Shown here: positions 18,282 through 27,495 of the stretch, one piece after another
Layout: every line of letters starts with the position of its first letter
How positions within the stretch are numbered: the first letter of the stretch is position 1
Assembly (NCBI GenBank): GCA_020832305.1
Contig: JAFIEV010000015.1
Span: 1 to 48,885, forward strand
Origin: Cyclobacteriaceae bacterium
Lineage (GTDB): Bacteria > Bacteroidota > Bacteroidia > Cytophagales > Cyclobacteriaceae
Direction of reading: 5' to 3'
Length of the DNA: 48,885 nucleotides
The notes under the pieces: generated by a model
Databases searched by the model: none
What the model saw: only the letters and a program-made list of their open reading frames with translations
What the model was told of the DNA's origin: nothing
Translations under genes and position numbers: made by a program

Positions 18282-20072
18282 ATGGAAGAACACTCTGATC
18301 CCCGTAAAATCTTTGAAATCAGAAAAGGAAATTTCGAAAATGCTTATAATCGATATCAGCGTTTATATAAGCGTATTGCAAGCCTCCGATTCTCTCTTTT
18401 TGTATTGTTTCTCACAGTGCTAATATATGCCATTTCTGTTAAATCATCGGGTTTGATAAGTGTTGTGATTCCAGTTTATACCTTGATTTTCTTAATACTG
18501 ATCAAATGGCATCGCAAGATAAGCTTTCAGGCAGCCCGAAACAGAAAACTTTTTCATTTGAATGAAGAGGAATTGAAAAAGCTGCACGGCGAGTTAAATT
18601 CTTTTGATGGAATGGGGCGTTATGCCGATGATAAGCATCACTATAGTAAAGACCTCGATATTCTGGGTGATCATTCCATATTTCAACTGCTCAATAGGTC
18701 TGAAAGCCCCAAGGGAAAAAGAAAATTGATGGAATGGCTATTATCTCCAGCCCTGGCTGAAGAAATAAATAGCCGGCAGGAATCAGTAAAGGAACTTTGC
18801 GGAGAACTGGACTGGAGACAGGATTTGCAGGTTTCTTTTCCGGGTGTTGTTATTGATGAAAAGGTGCAGGATGCGGTGCTCTTATGGACTTCCGGGCCAC
18901 CAGTGAAGTTGCCGGTAGTACATCGGTTTATGGCGATTTTTTTATCTGTTCTGGCCTTAGCGACGTTGATTTTATGGATCACCGGCTTTCTTAGCATATA
19001 TTTTTTTCTATTGTCCTGGATCGTCAATTCAATATGGTTAAGTTTCTATCAGAAAAAAATTGCGACCTTGCAAAACGTGTTAAATAGATTTTCGGGAGTG
19101 GCCAGGGTCTATGAGAGCATGTTTACTTTAGTGGAAAAACGTGGTTTTTCCTCTGTTTTTTTAAAGCAAAACCGCAATAAAATTTTGACCTCCGGGGGAA
19201 CAGCGTCAAAGGCATTAAGAAAATTTCAAAATACACTCAACTGGTTTGATTCAAGGGGTAATTTCTTTTACTGGGTTTTCAATTCAATTTTTATTTCAGA
19301 TGTCTGGCTTTACTACAGTGCCCAAATCTGGAGGGCGCGTTATGGATTGTATTTTGGTACCTGGCTCGATGCACTTGCAGAAATTGAAGCTATTGGAAGC
19401 CTGGCTGCTTTTTCTTTTGCAAATCCTTTATTTTCTTTTCCTGTTGTGAATGAGAATGTCGATAGATTTCAGGCAGTTGATATATCACACCCATTGATTT
19501 TTAAAAGTGCAATAAGCAATGATTTTGCAATTGATCGACAAGGCAGTATAACGTTAGTTACAGGTTCAAATATGTCGGGAAAAAGTACTTTTTTAAGGAC
19601 AATCGGAACAAATATGGTGTTGGCTTTTTGTGGTGCACCGGTAAAGGCTGCCCAAATGCAATTAGCACCTGTTTGGATATTTACCTGTATGCGCACTCAA
19701 GATGATCTGTCTGAGAATATTTCATCTTTTTATGCTGAGTTGTTAAGACTAAAGCAACTCCTCGATATGCTAAAAGAAGATAAAAGTGTTTTTTTTCTGC
19801 TTGATGAGATTTTAAAGGGAACGAATTCACATGATCGACATCAGGGGGCAAGGGCCTTAATTAATAAATTAAGTCAGTTAAACTGCAGTGGGCTAATCTC
19901 CACACATGACCTTGAGCTAGGTGTACTGGAAGGCGAATTACCAGGCCTGAGAAATTTTAGTTTTACCTCTCAGGTAATAGATGGTAAATTGTATTTTGAC
20001 TATAGATTAAAAAATGGCATTTGTCGGAGCTTTAACGCTGCACACCTCATGCAAATGATGGGTATAATGTAA
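18282..20072 (+). CDS. Membrane-anchored MutS-family ATPase
   Basis: MutS-like protein of about 596 aa lacking the mismatch-recognition domain. Two hydrophobic hairpins are visible: about 38-75 (FSLFVLFLTVLIY, LIFLILIKW) and about 215-245 (FMAIFLSVLALATLILW, FFLLSWIVN). The C-terminal MutS ATPase has Walker A GSNMSGKSTFLRT (about 430), Walker B FFLLDEILKGTN and STHDLELG. The combination is common in Bacteroidota and is usually annotated as DNA mismatch repair, but membrane placement and the missing N-terminal domain make that role doubtful. The start at ATG 18282 is chosen over an in-frame TTG at 18261. It follows the T9SS cargo by 48 bp. Confidence 0.85.
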   Translation: MEEHSDPRKIFEIRKGNFENAYNRYQRLYKRIASLRFSLFVLFLTVLIYAISVKSSGLISVVIPVYTLIFLILIKWHRKISFQAARNRKLFHLNEEELKKLHGELNSFDGMGRYADDKHHYSKDLDILGDHSIFQLLNRSESPKGKRKLMEWLLSPALAEEINSRQESVKELCGELDWRQDLQVSFPGVVIDEKVQDAVLLWTSGPPVKLPVVHRFMAIFLSVLALATLILWITGFLSIYFFLLSWIVNSIWLSFYQKKIATLQNVLNRFSGVARVYESMFTLVEKRGFSSVFLKQNRNKILTSGGTASKALRKFQNTLNWFDSRGNFFYWVFNSIFISDVWLYYSAQIWRARYGLYFGTWLDALAEIEAIGSLAAFSFANPLFSFPVVNENVDRFQAVDISHPLIFKSAISNDFAIDRQGSITLVTGSNMSGKSTFLRTIGTNMVLAFCGAPVKAAQMQLAPVWIFTCMRTQDDLSENISSFYAELLRLKQLLDMLKEDKSVFFLLDEILKGTNSHDRHQGARALINKLSQLNCSGLISTHDLELGVLEGELPGLRNFSFTSQVIDGKLYFDYRLKNGICRSFNAAHLMQMMGIM

Positions 20073-20121
20073 ACCCGGCAGCGCTTTTTCTGGTTTAGAT
20101 TATATATCTACTTATTCGAAA

Positions 20122-20706
20122 ATGTACTTATGGTTAGTCGTTTTGTGGCTGTTATACTTTGTCTTGCATAGTTTTCTTGCAAATGATAAAGTAAAGGAAT
20201 TTGCTATGCTTCGTATGAAGCTGAATGCAACAATCTATAGAAGATTCTACGTAATCTTTTCTACAGGGGCATTTGTAATTGTATTTTTGCTTGGAGCATT
20301 GCAGCCGGCTCAATATGTATTGACTCCGGGAAATCATTTTCAATATGCCGGATTGTTTATAGCATACTGGGGTATTTTTATTTTAATGCGGTCGTTCAGG
20401 GCATTCAATGCTAAAAAATTTCTTGGTATTCACTCGACTGAAAAAGAGTACGACAAACTTGTTACTTCCGGTATATTTTCAGTGGTGCGTCATCCGGTGT
20501 ATTTAGGTACAATATTGCTGCTCACAGGTTTTTTTCTGTATACACCTACGGTTTCATCTTTGATTTTAGTTAGTGTCAGTATATTATATATAATTATTGG
20601 CATCGGACTTGAAGAACAGAAACTTATCAAATACTATGGCGATTCTTATATACAGTATAAAAAAGAGGTGCCCATGCTTATTCCAAAAATGAAATTTAAA
20701 TATTAG
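20122..20706 (+). CDS. Isoprenylcysteine carboxyl methyltransferase-like / NnrU-type membrane protein
   Basis: Integral membrane protein of 194 aa with about five hydrophobic segments. The C-terminal part carries the ICMT/PEMT-type signature VRHPVYLGTILLLTG followed by LEEQKLIKYYGDSYIQYKKEV, which binds S-adenosylmethionine in characterised relatives. The substrate is unknown; bacterial members are thought to methylate small or lipid-linked molecules. Its stop codon is two bases from the stop of the convergent PorE-like gene. Confidence 0.8.
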   Translation: MYLWLVVLWLLYFVLHSFLANDKVKEFAMLRMKLNATIYRRFYVIFSTGAFVIVFLLGALQPAQYVLTPGNHFQYAGLFIAYWGIFILMRSFRAFNAKKFLGIHSTEKEYDKLVTSGIFSVVRHPVYLGTILLLTGFFLYTPTVSSLILVSVSILYIIIGIGLEEQKLIKYYGDSYIQYKKEVPMLIPKMKFKY

Positions 20707-20708
20707 TT

Positions 20709-22829
20709 CTAAAACTGCTGGATTTTCAGTATTTCAAATTCTACTCTTCTGTTTAATTCTCTTCCTTCTTTTTCATCGTCGTTGCTGGCCATAGGTCTTT
20801 CCTGACCATATCCCACGGGAAAAAGTCTGTTTGCATTAATACCATTTTTAATCAGATAGTTAACTACAGCTTTTGCACGGTTTTCCGACAAGGTTTTATT
20901 CAGGGATTTTGAGCCGACATTGTCTGTGTGTCCTGCTATTTCGACAAAAAAGGCCGGGTTTTCCAATAACATACGCTTTAGCTTATCCAATTCTTCAAAT
21001 GATTCTGGCTTGAGCGTAGCTTTGGCAAAGTCAAAGTAAATATTGCGCAAAATAGCTTTATAACCAGGTTGAAGCTTATCAAGCTCTACGGTTTTTCTTA
21101 CTTCCTTTGCCATGGTTGTGGCAGCTGGGATTTCGATCTTATCATTAACAAACATATAGCCATCACTCTCAACACTTAAGTTTAGGGATACATCTTCTCC
21201 TACAAGCCATTCCGATTTATACAAGCCCGGTTCTACTTGTATTAAATTGCCTGGAGACTGATTTGGCGGGCCGGTAATTCTTAATCTGCCAGGAATTTGT
21301 CTTTTAGCATTAGATTCAACTATTTTCACCCATAAGGTAACAGGTTGAAGCACGGGGGCTTTTTCAGGAATAGGTTGCGGATCTGGTTCGGGCTGCGGCT
21401 CCGGAGTAACTTCTGCATGCAATTCTCTTTCTTTTGCCAGACTATCTGCTTCAGGTTTTTTATCAAATAGGTTACTATCGTCTACCTTTTCTGCTGTTTT
21501 TCTATCTATTTCAGGCGTAATATCTGCGAGCTTTACATGGTATATATCTGTAAAACCCAGTCCATCTTCGCGTGCTGAAGCATAATAGCCTCTTTTGCCA
21601 TCACGAGTACTTACAAAATAAATATCATTGTCAGGAGTATTAATAGGAAATCCGAGATTAACCGGTTCACTCCATTGCTGGCTGGAGCTATCATAAACGG
21701 TTTGATAAATATCATAACCTCCCATACCCTTGTGCCCTTTGCTACTGAAGTATAATGTTTTGCCATCATAATCAATAAAAGGGCCATCTTCATCATATGG
21801 GGTATTAATAACGTCGCCAATGTTTACGGCCGCTCCCCATTTACCTCTACGGTCTTTTAGTGAAAAGTAAATATCAAGACCTCCTCTTGAGGTTGGCCTG
21901 TCACTGCTGAAAAAAAGTGTGTTTCCATCCGGTGTAATCGAAATAGAGTTTTCAGAGAATGAAGAGTTTATGTTCTCTCCCATAGAAACAGGTGCTTGCC
22001 AAACGCCATCAGATTTGCGGTTAGATACATATATATCTCCTCCATTTACGCTGCGATAAATAAAAAGCTGTTTTCCATCGGCACTTAGGGCGAGGTTAGA
22101 ATCGTGAAAAGTTGTATTGATGACTTCTCCAATATTTTGTGCAGGCCCCCATTTACCTCCGGGAGTTCGGGTAGAGTAGAAGATATCTTCGTAATATAAT
22201 AAATCGTCGAAAACATTTTCATTTAAATTTCCATCTTGCCGCCGTGTGGTAAAAACCAAAAGCGTTTCATCCTGATTGAGAACAGGGGCAAAGTCGTCCC
22301 ATTCTGAATTAATCATCGGCCCCATATTTTCGATCACATGTTTTTTAGGATCGCGCAAATATTCCAATCCATTCTGACATTCATAAATTCTTCGTTCAAC
22401 TTCTGTTAATGGGGTAAAATCCTCCCCTCTGTGACCGGGTCGTTGCCTCACCTTTTCCTGATATCTTTGAAAATAGTCTATTGCTTTTTCAAACTCCAGC
22501 CCATATTGATATCCCTGCCCAATCATATACAAAAGGTTGTATTTATAATCGGGGTTTTGTTGGTAAACCCTGAGCAGGTATTCAACTGAACGCGATTTAT
22601 ATATGGTTTGTAAATAGGTAAAGCCTGCCATGTAATTGGCTTCAAGGTTTTCAGGATCAAGTTCCGCAGCCTGCACATACTGTTCGTTGGCAATAATAAT
22701 TACCTTTAATTTAAAGTAAGCTTCGTTGGCGATCTCCACGATCTGTCTGGCGGTTTCTTTTTCGTCTTGTGCATAGACGATATTGACCGAAAAAATAAGT
22801 GCCGCAGCTATAAGTAGTTTACGAATCAT
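20709..22829 (-). CDS. OmpA family protein with TPR and PD40 propeller (PorE-like)
   Basis: Periplasmic or outer-membrane protein of 706 aa anchoring something to peptidoglycan. The signal peptide (LLIAAALIFSVNIVYAQ) is followed by TPR helices (about 25-170) and WD40/PD40 propeller blades (about 185-440, with TLLVFTTRR, TLFFSSDR, TLYFSSKG). A Pro/Glu-rich linker follows (about 465-497), then a small beta-sandwich (about 500-590) and an OmpA C-terminal domain (about 595-706; NIYFDFAKATLKP, GHTDNVGS, NRRVEFEIL). This order matches T9SS component PorE of Porphyromonas gingivalis, but Bacteroidota carry paralogues with the same layout, so the exact role is unproven. Confidence 0.85.
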   Translation of the reverse strand: MIRKLLIAAALIFSVNIVYAQDEKETARQIVEIANEAYFKLKVIIIANEQYVQAAELDPENLEANYMAGFTYLQTIYKSRSVEYLLRVYQQNPDYKYNLLYMIGQGYQYGLEFEKAIDYFQRYQEKVRQRPGHRGEDFTPLTEVERRIYECQNGLEYLRDPKKHVIENMGPMINSEWDDFAPVLNQDETLLVFTTRRQDGNLNENVFDDLLYYEDIFYSTRTPGGKWGPAQNIGEVINTTFHDSNLALSADGKQLFIYRSVNGGDIYVSNRKSDGVWQAPVSMGENINSSFSENSISITPDGNTLFFSSDRPTSRGGLDIYFSLKDRRGKWGAAVNIGDVINTPYDEDGPFIDYDGKTLYFSSKGHKGMGGYDIYQTVYDSSSQQWSEPVNLGFPINTPDNDIYFVSTRDGKRGYYASAREDGLGFTDIYHVKLADITPEIDRKTAEKVDDSNLFDKKPEADSLAKERELHAEVTPEPQPEPDPQPIPEKAPVLQPVTLWVKIVESNAKRQIPGRLRITGPPNQSPGNLIQVEPGLYKSEWLVGEDVSLNLSVESDGYMFVNDKIEIPAATTMAKEVRKTVELDKLQPGYKAILRNIYFDFAKATLKPESFEELDKLKRMLLENPAFFVEIAGHTDNVGSKSLNKTLSENRAKAVVNYLIKNGINANRLFPVGYGQERPMASNDDEKEGRELNRRVEFEILKIQQF

Positions 22830-23150
22830 GAATGGACGTATTGTAGTGCAATATAGTGGTTCAAAAAACGAAAAATCGTATGAAATTTAAAATTCAATAA
22901 ACAGAAATTCAATTCATTGTAATATTATTCGTTCGATACTTTAGATATTGAGATTCAATATACAGTAAATCAGGCATATATGAATTTTGAGAGTCAAACC
23001 ACTATGTATTATTTTTTAAGAAATTCAACATTTATTGTGGTAATAATTAAAAATTTTGAGGATTCGCCCTTTGATAAGCAGTGTATTTAGATATAAATTG
23101 CCGATATAATCGATTCAAAATAAAGCAGTTTAGGATTTTACACTTTCATT
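22830..23150. other. AT-rich divergent promoter region with repeated ATTCAA motifs
   Basis: About 320 bp between the PorE-like gene and the barrel gene. ATTCAA occurs five times on the plus strand, and a 9-bp inverted repeat is formed by ATAGTGGTT (22853-22861) and AACCACTAT (22997-23005). TTTG (23070-23073) and TAAATTG (23094-23100), 20 bp apart, resemble a Bacteroidota promoter for the plus-strand gene. No ORF of note. Confidence 0.35.
23070..23100 (+). promoter_or_regulatory. Possible Bacteroidota-type promoter of the barrel gene
   Basis: TTTG at 23070-23073 and TAAATTG at 23094-23100 (one T short of TAnnTTTG) are 20 bp apart, close to the spacing described for Bacteroides promoters, and about 50 bp before the ATG. 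Pattern match only. Confidence 0.3.
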
Positions 23151-23729
23151 ATGATGAAAATAACCATTTATTATATAGGAGTATTTTGTTGTGCTTTGAT
23201 TATGAATTGCACGGCATTAAAAGCCCAGAATGTTGGTCTGAGGGCTGGTATGAATGTTTCAACCATTGGCGGTCAGGAGCTGGGTTATCTGGCCAGGGTA
23301 GGCTACCATGGGGGCATTTTTTATGAGCATTTTTTTTCTGATATGGTAAGTCTTCATTCTGAATTATCTTATTCGTTGCAGGGAGCGGCCTTGGACCCCA
23401 CCAGGGAAGTAAGACTTAATTATCATTATCTGAATATGCCTTTGGTATTCAGACTATATTTTTTAGACAATGTATCATTTAATCTGGGAGGACAGATTTC
23501 CTATCTTCTATCGGCCCGTTTATGGTCTGTTTTCGGTTCAATGCCTCAACCTGACCGTAGAAATATTGATGCTGCGGTAGTACTGGGCTTTGGCTATTTG
23601 CTCAGCGAAAACATATGTTTTGGCCTTAACTATAATATGGGACTGCTCAATGCTATTGAAGCTTCTACGATAATTGAGCGACGGCACACCAACCAGGTTC
23701 TGCAAATATCTATGTATTACAATTTTTGA
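23151..23729 (+). CDS. PorT-family-like outer membrane beta-barrel protein
   Basis: Predicted 192-aa outer-membrane barrel. A signal peptide (IGVFCCALIMNCTALKAQ) leads into NVGLRAGMNVSTIGG, the start typical of small Bacteroidota OmpW/PorT-like barrels. Amphipathic strands alternate throughout (MVSLHSELSYSLQG, YHYLNMPLVFRLYF, VSFNLGGQISYLL), and the last residue is Phe in YYNF, as expected for BAM-assembled barrels. Two tandem ATG codons (23151, 23154) can serve as start. It ends 11 bp before the stop of the convergent methyltransferase-GT2 gene. Confidence 0.8.
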   Translation: MMKITIYYIGVFCCALIMNCTALKAQNVGLRAGMNVSTIGGQELGYLARVGYHGGIFYEHFFSDMVSLHSELSYSLQGAALDPTREVRLNYHYLNMPLVFRLYFLDNVSFNLGGQISYLLSARLWSVFGSMPQPDRRNIDAAVVLGFGYLLSENICFGLNYNMGLLNAIEASTIIERRHTNQVLQISMYYNF

Positions 23730-23740
23730 CAGACTTCAAG

Positions 23741-25162
23741 TTACCAGAACTTTATTTTTCTGGCTGCATAAAAGGCCATTCTTAATAATAAGAAGCCATG
23801 AGAAAACCTGCTGATGTTGGTATCTCCATATTTTCTTTCATGATATCGTACTGGTAAATCCACAATTTTCAGATTGAGTTTATAAGCACCGAAAATCAGG
23901 TCGAAGTCTCCAAAGGGATCAAAATTTCCAAAAAATTGCCGATTATCTATTAATTTTTGATAATCCGCTCTAAAAATAACCTTGGTTCCACACAGGGTAT
24001 CTCTAACCGGTTGTTCCAGCAACCATGAAAAAAGCAGACTGAAAAATTTATTACCCAATAAGTTAAGAAAACGCATGGCATTTTTCTCCATGGGATAAAC
24101 CAATCGGGCTCCATTTATAAATTCCCCTTTACCACCAGCAATGGCATCATAGAATGCCGGTAAATCTTCGGGTGCGACTGTGAGATCTGCATCAAGTATC
24201 ATCAAGATATCCCCGGTGGCCAGGCTGAAGCCCTTTCTCACAGCATCACCTTTTCCTTTTCCATTTTGCTGGGCAATAATTAAATCCCAATCAGGAAAAC
24301 GTTGCGGAAGTAATTGCATTTTATGCCAGGTATCATCGGTAGAGTTGCCTTCAACAAAAATAATTTCCATTGACTTGCCAAACTTGGGCATTCTTTTAAG
24401 GGAATATTCAAGATTGCCGCTTTCGTTTCGGGCAGGAATAACTATACTTACACTATAATCGCCGCTATCTTCACTTCTGGCCACCCGTGCAAATGTATAC
24501 TGGTTTAGACAGAAATAATTTATTAAGGGAAGTCTGGCCAGATATTTATTGATGAAATATGAAAAAAATGGAATGCGCAGTGGAAAAATCATTCTACGGG
24601 TGTGGCGATAGTTTTCAAAACCTGCCAGGTACATGAGTATTTCCAGGTCGTGACGCGTCAGCCAGTTTTGTCTTGGACTTTTCTTTTTAAATCTCAGGAA
24701 TTCACCCATTCTCAGCACGGGTTCCCATAAGAAATTGTAATAATTAACAATTACCTTAGTCTTGGGGTGGCAAGCCTTTTTTATGGCTTTAAAAGCAGAA
24801 AGAACATTCACAAAATACCCAATGGCATGAGAAACGATAATTACATCATATTGTCGGTCATCAGGAATGTTTTCAACATCAGCAAGGATGAATTCTAGCT
24901 CAGGATGCCTGCTCCTGGCCTGTTCAATCATACCAGGAGAGAAATCTATACCTGTTTTATGATGACCTTTTAATCTTGCCAGGGTCTCACCCGTTGCACA
25001 ACCGACCTCAAGTACTGTGTCGCTTTCATGAATGAAATAATTAAAATAGTCTACTATATTATCCCAAAAATAGCTGTACTTTTCTCTATAGGCTACATGT
25101 TGTGGAGCGAGCTCTTCAAAATGATTGAGAAATTCGGTTCTGCGTTTTATAACACCTTGCAT
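23741..25162 (-). CDS. Fusion of SAM-dependent methyltransferase and GT2 glycosyltransferase
   Basis: Two-domain enzyme of 473 aa. The N-terminal class I methyltransferase (about 1-215) has motif I VLEVGCATGETLARL, an acidic end of strand 2 (TGIDFSPGM) and LADVENIP. The C-terminal family 2 glycosyltransferase (about 232-473) has VSIVIPARNESGNLE, FVEGNSTDDT and the metal-binding LDADLTV. CGTKVIFRADY and FGDFDLIF agree with dolichyl- or polyprenyl-phosphate sugar synthases (DPM1-like). The protein probably makes a lipid-linked sugar or glycosylates a surface polymer; the methyltransferase target is unknown. It lies 29 bp downstream of a GT-C membrane protein that could use a polyprenyl-phosphate sugar. 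Confidence 0.85.
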   Translation of the reverse strand: MQGVIKRRTEFLNHFEELAPQHVAYREKYSYFWDNIVDYFNYFIHESDTVLEVGCATGETLARLKGHHKTGIDFSPGMIEQARSRHPELEFILADVENIPDDRQYDVIIVSHAIGYFVNVLSAFKAIKKACHPKTKVIVNYYNFLWEPVLRMGEFLRFKKKSPRQNWLTRHDLEILMYLAGFENYRHTRRMIFPLRIPFFSYFINKYLARLPLINYFCLNQYTFARVARSEDSGDYSVSIVIPARNESGNLEYSLKRMPKFGKSMEIIFVEGNSTDDTWHKMQLLPQRFPDWDLIIAQQNGKGKGDAVRKGFSLATGDILMILDADLTVAPEDLPAFYDAIAGGKGEFINGARLVYPMEKNAMRFLNLLGNKFFSLLFSWLLEQPVRDTLCGTKVIFRADYQKLIDNRQFFGNFDPFGDFDLIFGAYKLNLKIVDLPVRYHERKYGDTNISRFSHGFLLLRMAFYAARKIKFW

Positions 25163-25191
25163 TTATTTTTAATTATAAGAAGTTGAAGGCT

Positions 25192-26865
25192 TTATTTGAT
25201 TGCGTATAAAAAAGCCTTTTCGTCTTCACCTATTACATGTACAATTTCTATTTTTTCAGGGTATTTCTCATAGATTATTCCCAGATATCGATGGATGGTA
25301 TTTATCACCCTATCGGTTTTGCGATCGGGTAAAACCCTCAAACTCGCCATTATCACATGGGTAACGCCGGCATCTTTGAGCAGTTTGTATAATTCGTCAG
25401 GGTCTTCAGAAGGCACATTCCAAATGCCAAAAAATTCTTTTCCTTGTGTGTAAATGAATGAAACGCCTGGTTTACGACTGGCTATGAAAGCGTCTTCAGG
25501 AAGATTTTTAGCAGCCCATTGGCTCATTTTTATAAGATTGATCCAATCGGGTGTAAAGCCATACAGGTTGTCGCCCTTGATGTATTGTTTCATTGCTGTA
25601 TACTTTTCAGGGCTAAGGGCAATAGTTTTTATTATATTTCCCCCCAAAAAAAGAAAAAGAACTATCAGGTATATCCAGTTATTACCAAATTTTTTCACCA
25701 GCAATGTATAACTGGCATACAGTAAAAAGGCCAGAAGAACAGGAAAATATGCCAGAATTAACCGATCCTGGCTCCAATATGTCTGTAAAACAATAAAAAT
25801 AATTCCGATACCAGTAAGTGTGTAAATGCCTGTAAAAAACCAGAATGCATTTTTTCTGAAAGACAGCAACAGGCCGGCTGCAATTAAAACATAAATGAAT
25901 AGACTGACCAGGGGGATGGTTTTCTTGCTATTATAACGTATACCGTTGATCTCGAGAAAATGTCTTGACAGGTAGTCATCAGAATTTTGAACAAAACGCA
26001 TGATGAAACCTTTTAAATTTTCCTGCCCCTGGCTCGCATCGTATGGATGTTTATTAAGCAGGGTACTTCCCTGGGAGGAAATCTGAACGGCATCATATTC
26101 CCATATTAATCTCTTGCCGGTTTCAAAAGAAATAATGAATAGAAAATAGCAAGAGCTTATGATTATCAATGGTTTCCATTGCTTTGACACGATGAGAAAC
26201 AAAAAAGTGCCTGCGAAAGCAGCTAAACCAATATTTTTTGTAATAAACATCAGAAACAAAAGGAAAGCAATAATTCCATAATACAGATAAGACTTTAAAG
26301 ATGTTTCTTTGGTTTCTGATAGTATATACTTGTCGAAGCAATACAAGTAAATTGCCTGTAACATTAAAAATATTGCCTCTGCATATGTTGTACCTGTGTA
26401 TTCCAGTAAAACAGCGTTAATGCTCAAAATGAGCATTATCATTGCAGTGAGATGTAGTGGAAGGTGTTTTTTGAGAAGTTTATAGAAAAACCAAAGATGA
26501 ACAAAGTAAAAAAATATTGAAAATACCTTAAATACAATAATTTGTAAACCGGCAACTGCATATAATATACTTAGTACTATAGGATAAAGAGGCCCCTGAA
26601 AAGATGGAAACACTCCTTTTTCATAGAATTCGTATGCACGGCTGATATATTCTGAATCGTCTCCACCAATAGACACTTTTGGATCAAAGAACAAGATGCT
26701 CAGTAAAACCCACAGGCCTGAAAAAATATATAAGAAAATATCAACCCTTTTCTCCAGGAAATAATCCAGCTTTTGATGAAAGGCTTTATGTTGTACAACC
26801 TGTTGTATTTGAGGTTCAACCTTTTCCGTCTTTACAATTTTTCTCTTTGATTGTTTAGCAGACAT
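25192..26865 (-). CDS. Multi-pass GT-C-type membrane glycosyltransferase (ArnT/PMT-like)
   Basis: Membrane protein of 557 aa with about ten or more hydrophobic segments and a soluble C-terminal tail. The first periplasmic loop has GGDDSEYISRAYE, with adjacent acidic residues as seen in GT-C enzymes that use polyprenyl-phosphate sugars, and then GPLYPIVLSILY. The tail (about 450-557) is rich in charged residues. The donor is probably made by the methyltransferase-GT2 fusion encoded downstream in the same operon. The acceptor (protein, lipid A or glycan) cannot be told. The N-terminal 30 residues are basic and hydrophilic. Confidence 0.75.
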   Translation of the reverse strand: MSAKQSKRKIVKTEKVEPQIQQVVQHKAFHQKLDYFLEKRVDIFLYIFSGLWVLLSILFFDPKVSIGGDDSEYISRAYEFYEKGVFPSFQGPLYPIVLSILYAVAGLQIIVFKVFSIFFYFVHLWFFYKLLKKHLPLHLTAMIMLILSINAVLLEYTGTTYAEAIFLMLQAIYLYCFDKYILSETKETSLKSYLYYGIIAFLLFLMFITKNIGLAAFAGTFLFLIVSKQWKPLIIISSCYFLFIISFETGKRLIWEYDAVQISSQGSTLLNKHPYDASQGQENLKGFIMRFVQNSDDYLSRHFLEINGIRYNSKKTIPLVSLFIYVLIAAGLLLSFRKNAFWFFTGIYTLTGIGIIFIVLQTYWSQDRLILAYFPVLLAFLLYASYTLLVKKFGNNWIYLIVLFLFLGGNIIKTIALSPEKYTAMKQYIKGDNLYGFTPDWINLIKMSQWAAKNLPEDAFIASRKPGVSFIYTQGKEFFGIWNVPSEDPDELYKLLKDAGVTHVIMASLRVLPDRKTDRVINTIHRYLGIIYEKYPEKIEIVHVIGEDEKAFLYAIK

Positions 26866-27176
26866 TTCCTTTTGGGATGTTTATGGCAAAAATACAAATT
26901 GCCATGAATTTAGCTACTAAAAAAAGCAATATAGGCCGGTAGCGCCATTTAGAGACTTGACTTATTTTTTCTTTGAATAAAAATAATGGGAGTATGTTTT
27001 TTCATATTATTGCAATCCGATTTAAGGCAAAGTCAATTATTTTTATTGAATAAATGACTGGTACAGGCAAGATTACGTATGATTAATTTTAAAATCTCAT
27101 GAATTAATGTTGTTCATTTTATCTGTTTAATACGTGTATTACTTTTGTACCGTAGTAATAAATTAAATAAAGAGTT
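26866..27176. other. Divergent promoter region of the glycosyltransferase operon and the Dabb gene
   Basis: About 310 bp, AT-rich, with no ORF. A TACTTTTG (27140-27147) matches the TAnnTTTG -7 element of Bacteroidota promoters 30 bp before the Dabb start codon; no clear -33 element lies at the expected distance. Nothing else was recognised. Confidence 0.35.
27140..27147 (+). promoter_or_regulatory. Possible -7 element for the Dabb gene
   Basis: TACTTTTG is an exact match to TAnnTTTG. A TTG lies about 27 bp upstream, further than usual, so the promoter assignment is weak. Confidence 0.3.
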
Positions 27177-27479
27177 ATGGTTAAGCATGTTGTGATGTGG
27201 AAATTCAGGCAGCAGACGGAAGATAATAGTGCTGAAGAAAATAAAACTATGTTAAAGCAAAAACTGGAGGAACTTCCTGCGGTTATTAAGGAAATAGATT
27301 CTTTGGAAGTGGGGCAAAATTTCACAGTAAGTCCTGCTGCCTACGAAATGGTATTAATTACTACTCATAAAGACAGGGAAGCGTTGAAAGCTTATCAGGT
27401 ACACCCTAAACATCAGGAGGTAGTAGCATTTGTTTCTGAAGTAGCATCTGACAGAGTCGTAGTAGACTTTGAATTTTAG
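27177..27479 (+). CDS. Dabb (stress-responsive alpha/beta barrel) family protein
   Basis: Small cytosolic protein of 100 aa with the Dabb ferredoxin-like dimeric barrel fold. It opens with VKHVVMWKF, continues through a helix (NKTMLKQKLEELPAVI), then GQNFTVSPAAYEMVLITTHKD and the family motif YQVHPKHQEVVAFV. The fold occurs in stress-response proteins and small-molecule monooxygenases or cyclases; no catalytic role can be assigned. It is 16 bp upstream of a second small gene and is likely cotranscribed with it. Confidence 0.92.
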   Translation: MVKHVVMWKFRQQTEDNSAEENKTMLKQKLEELPAVIKEIDSLEVGQNFTVSPAAYEMVLITTHKDREALKAYQVHPKHQEVVAFVSEVASDRVVVDFEF

Positions 27480-27495
27480 TTAGAAAACATAAAGT

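Noticed and set aside
20060-20100. Possible terminator hairpin (AAACC / GGTTT) after the MutS-like gene
   Set aside because: The stem is only five base pairs with a 16-nt loop and there is no T tract after it.
23081-23326. 81-codon plus-strand open frame overlapping the barrel gene start
   Set aside because: It is a different frame over the signal peptide of a convincing outer-membrane protein, with no features of its own.
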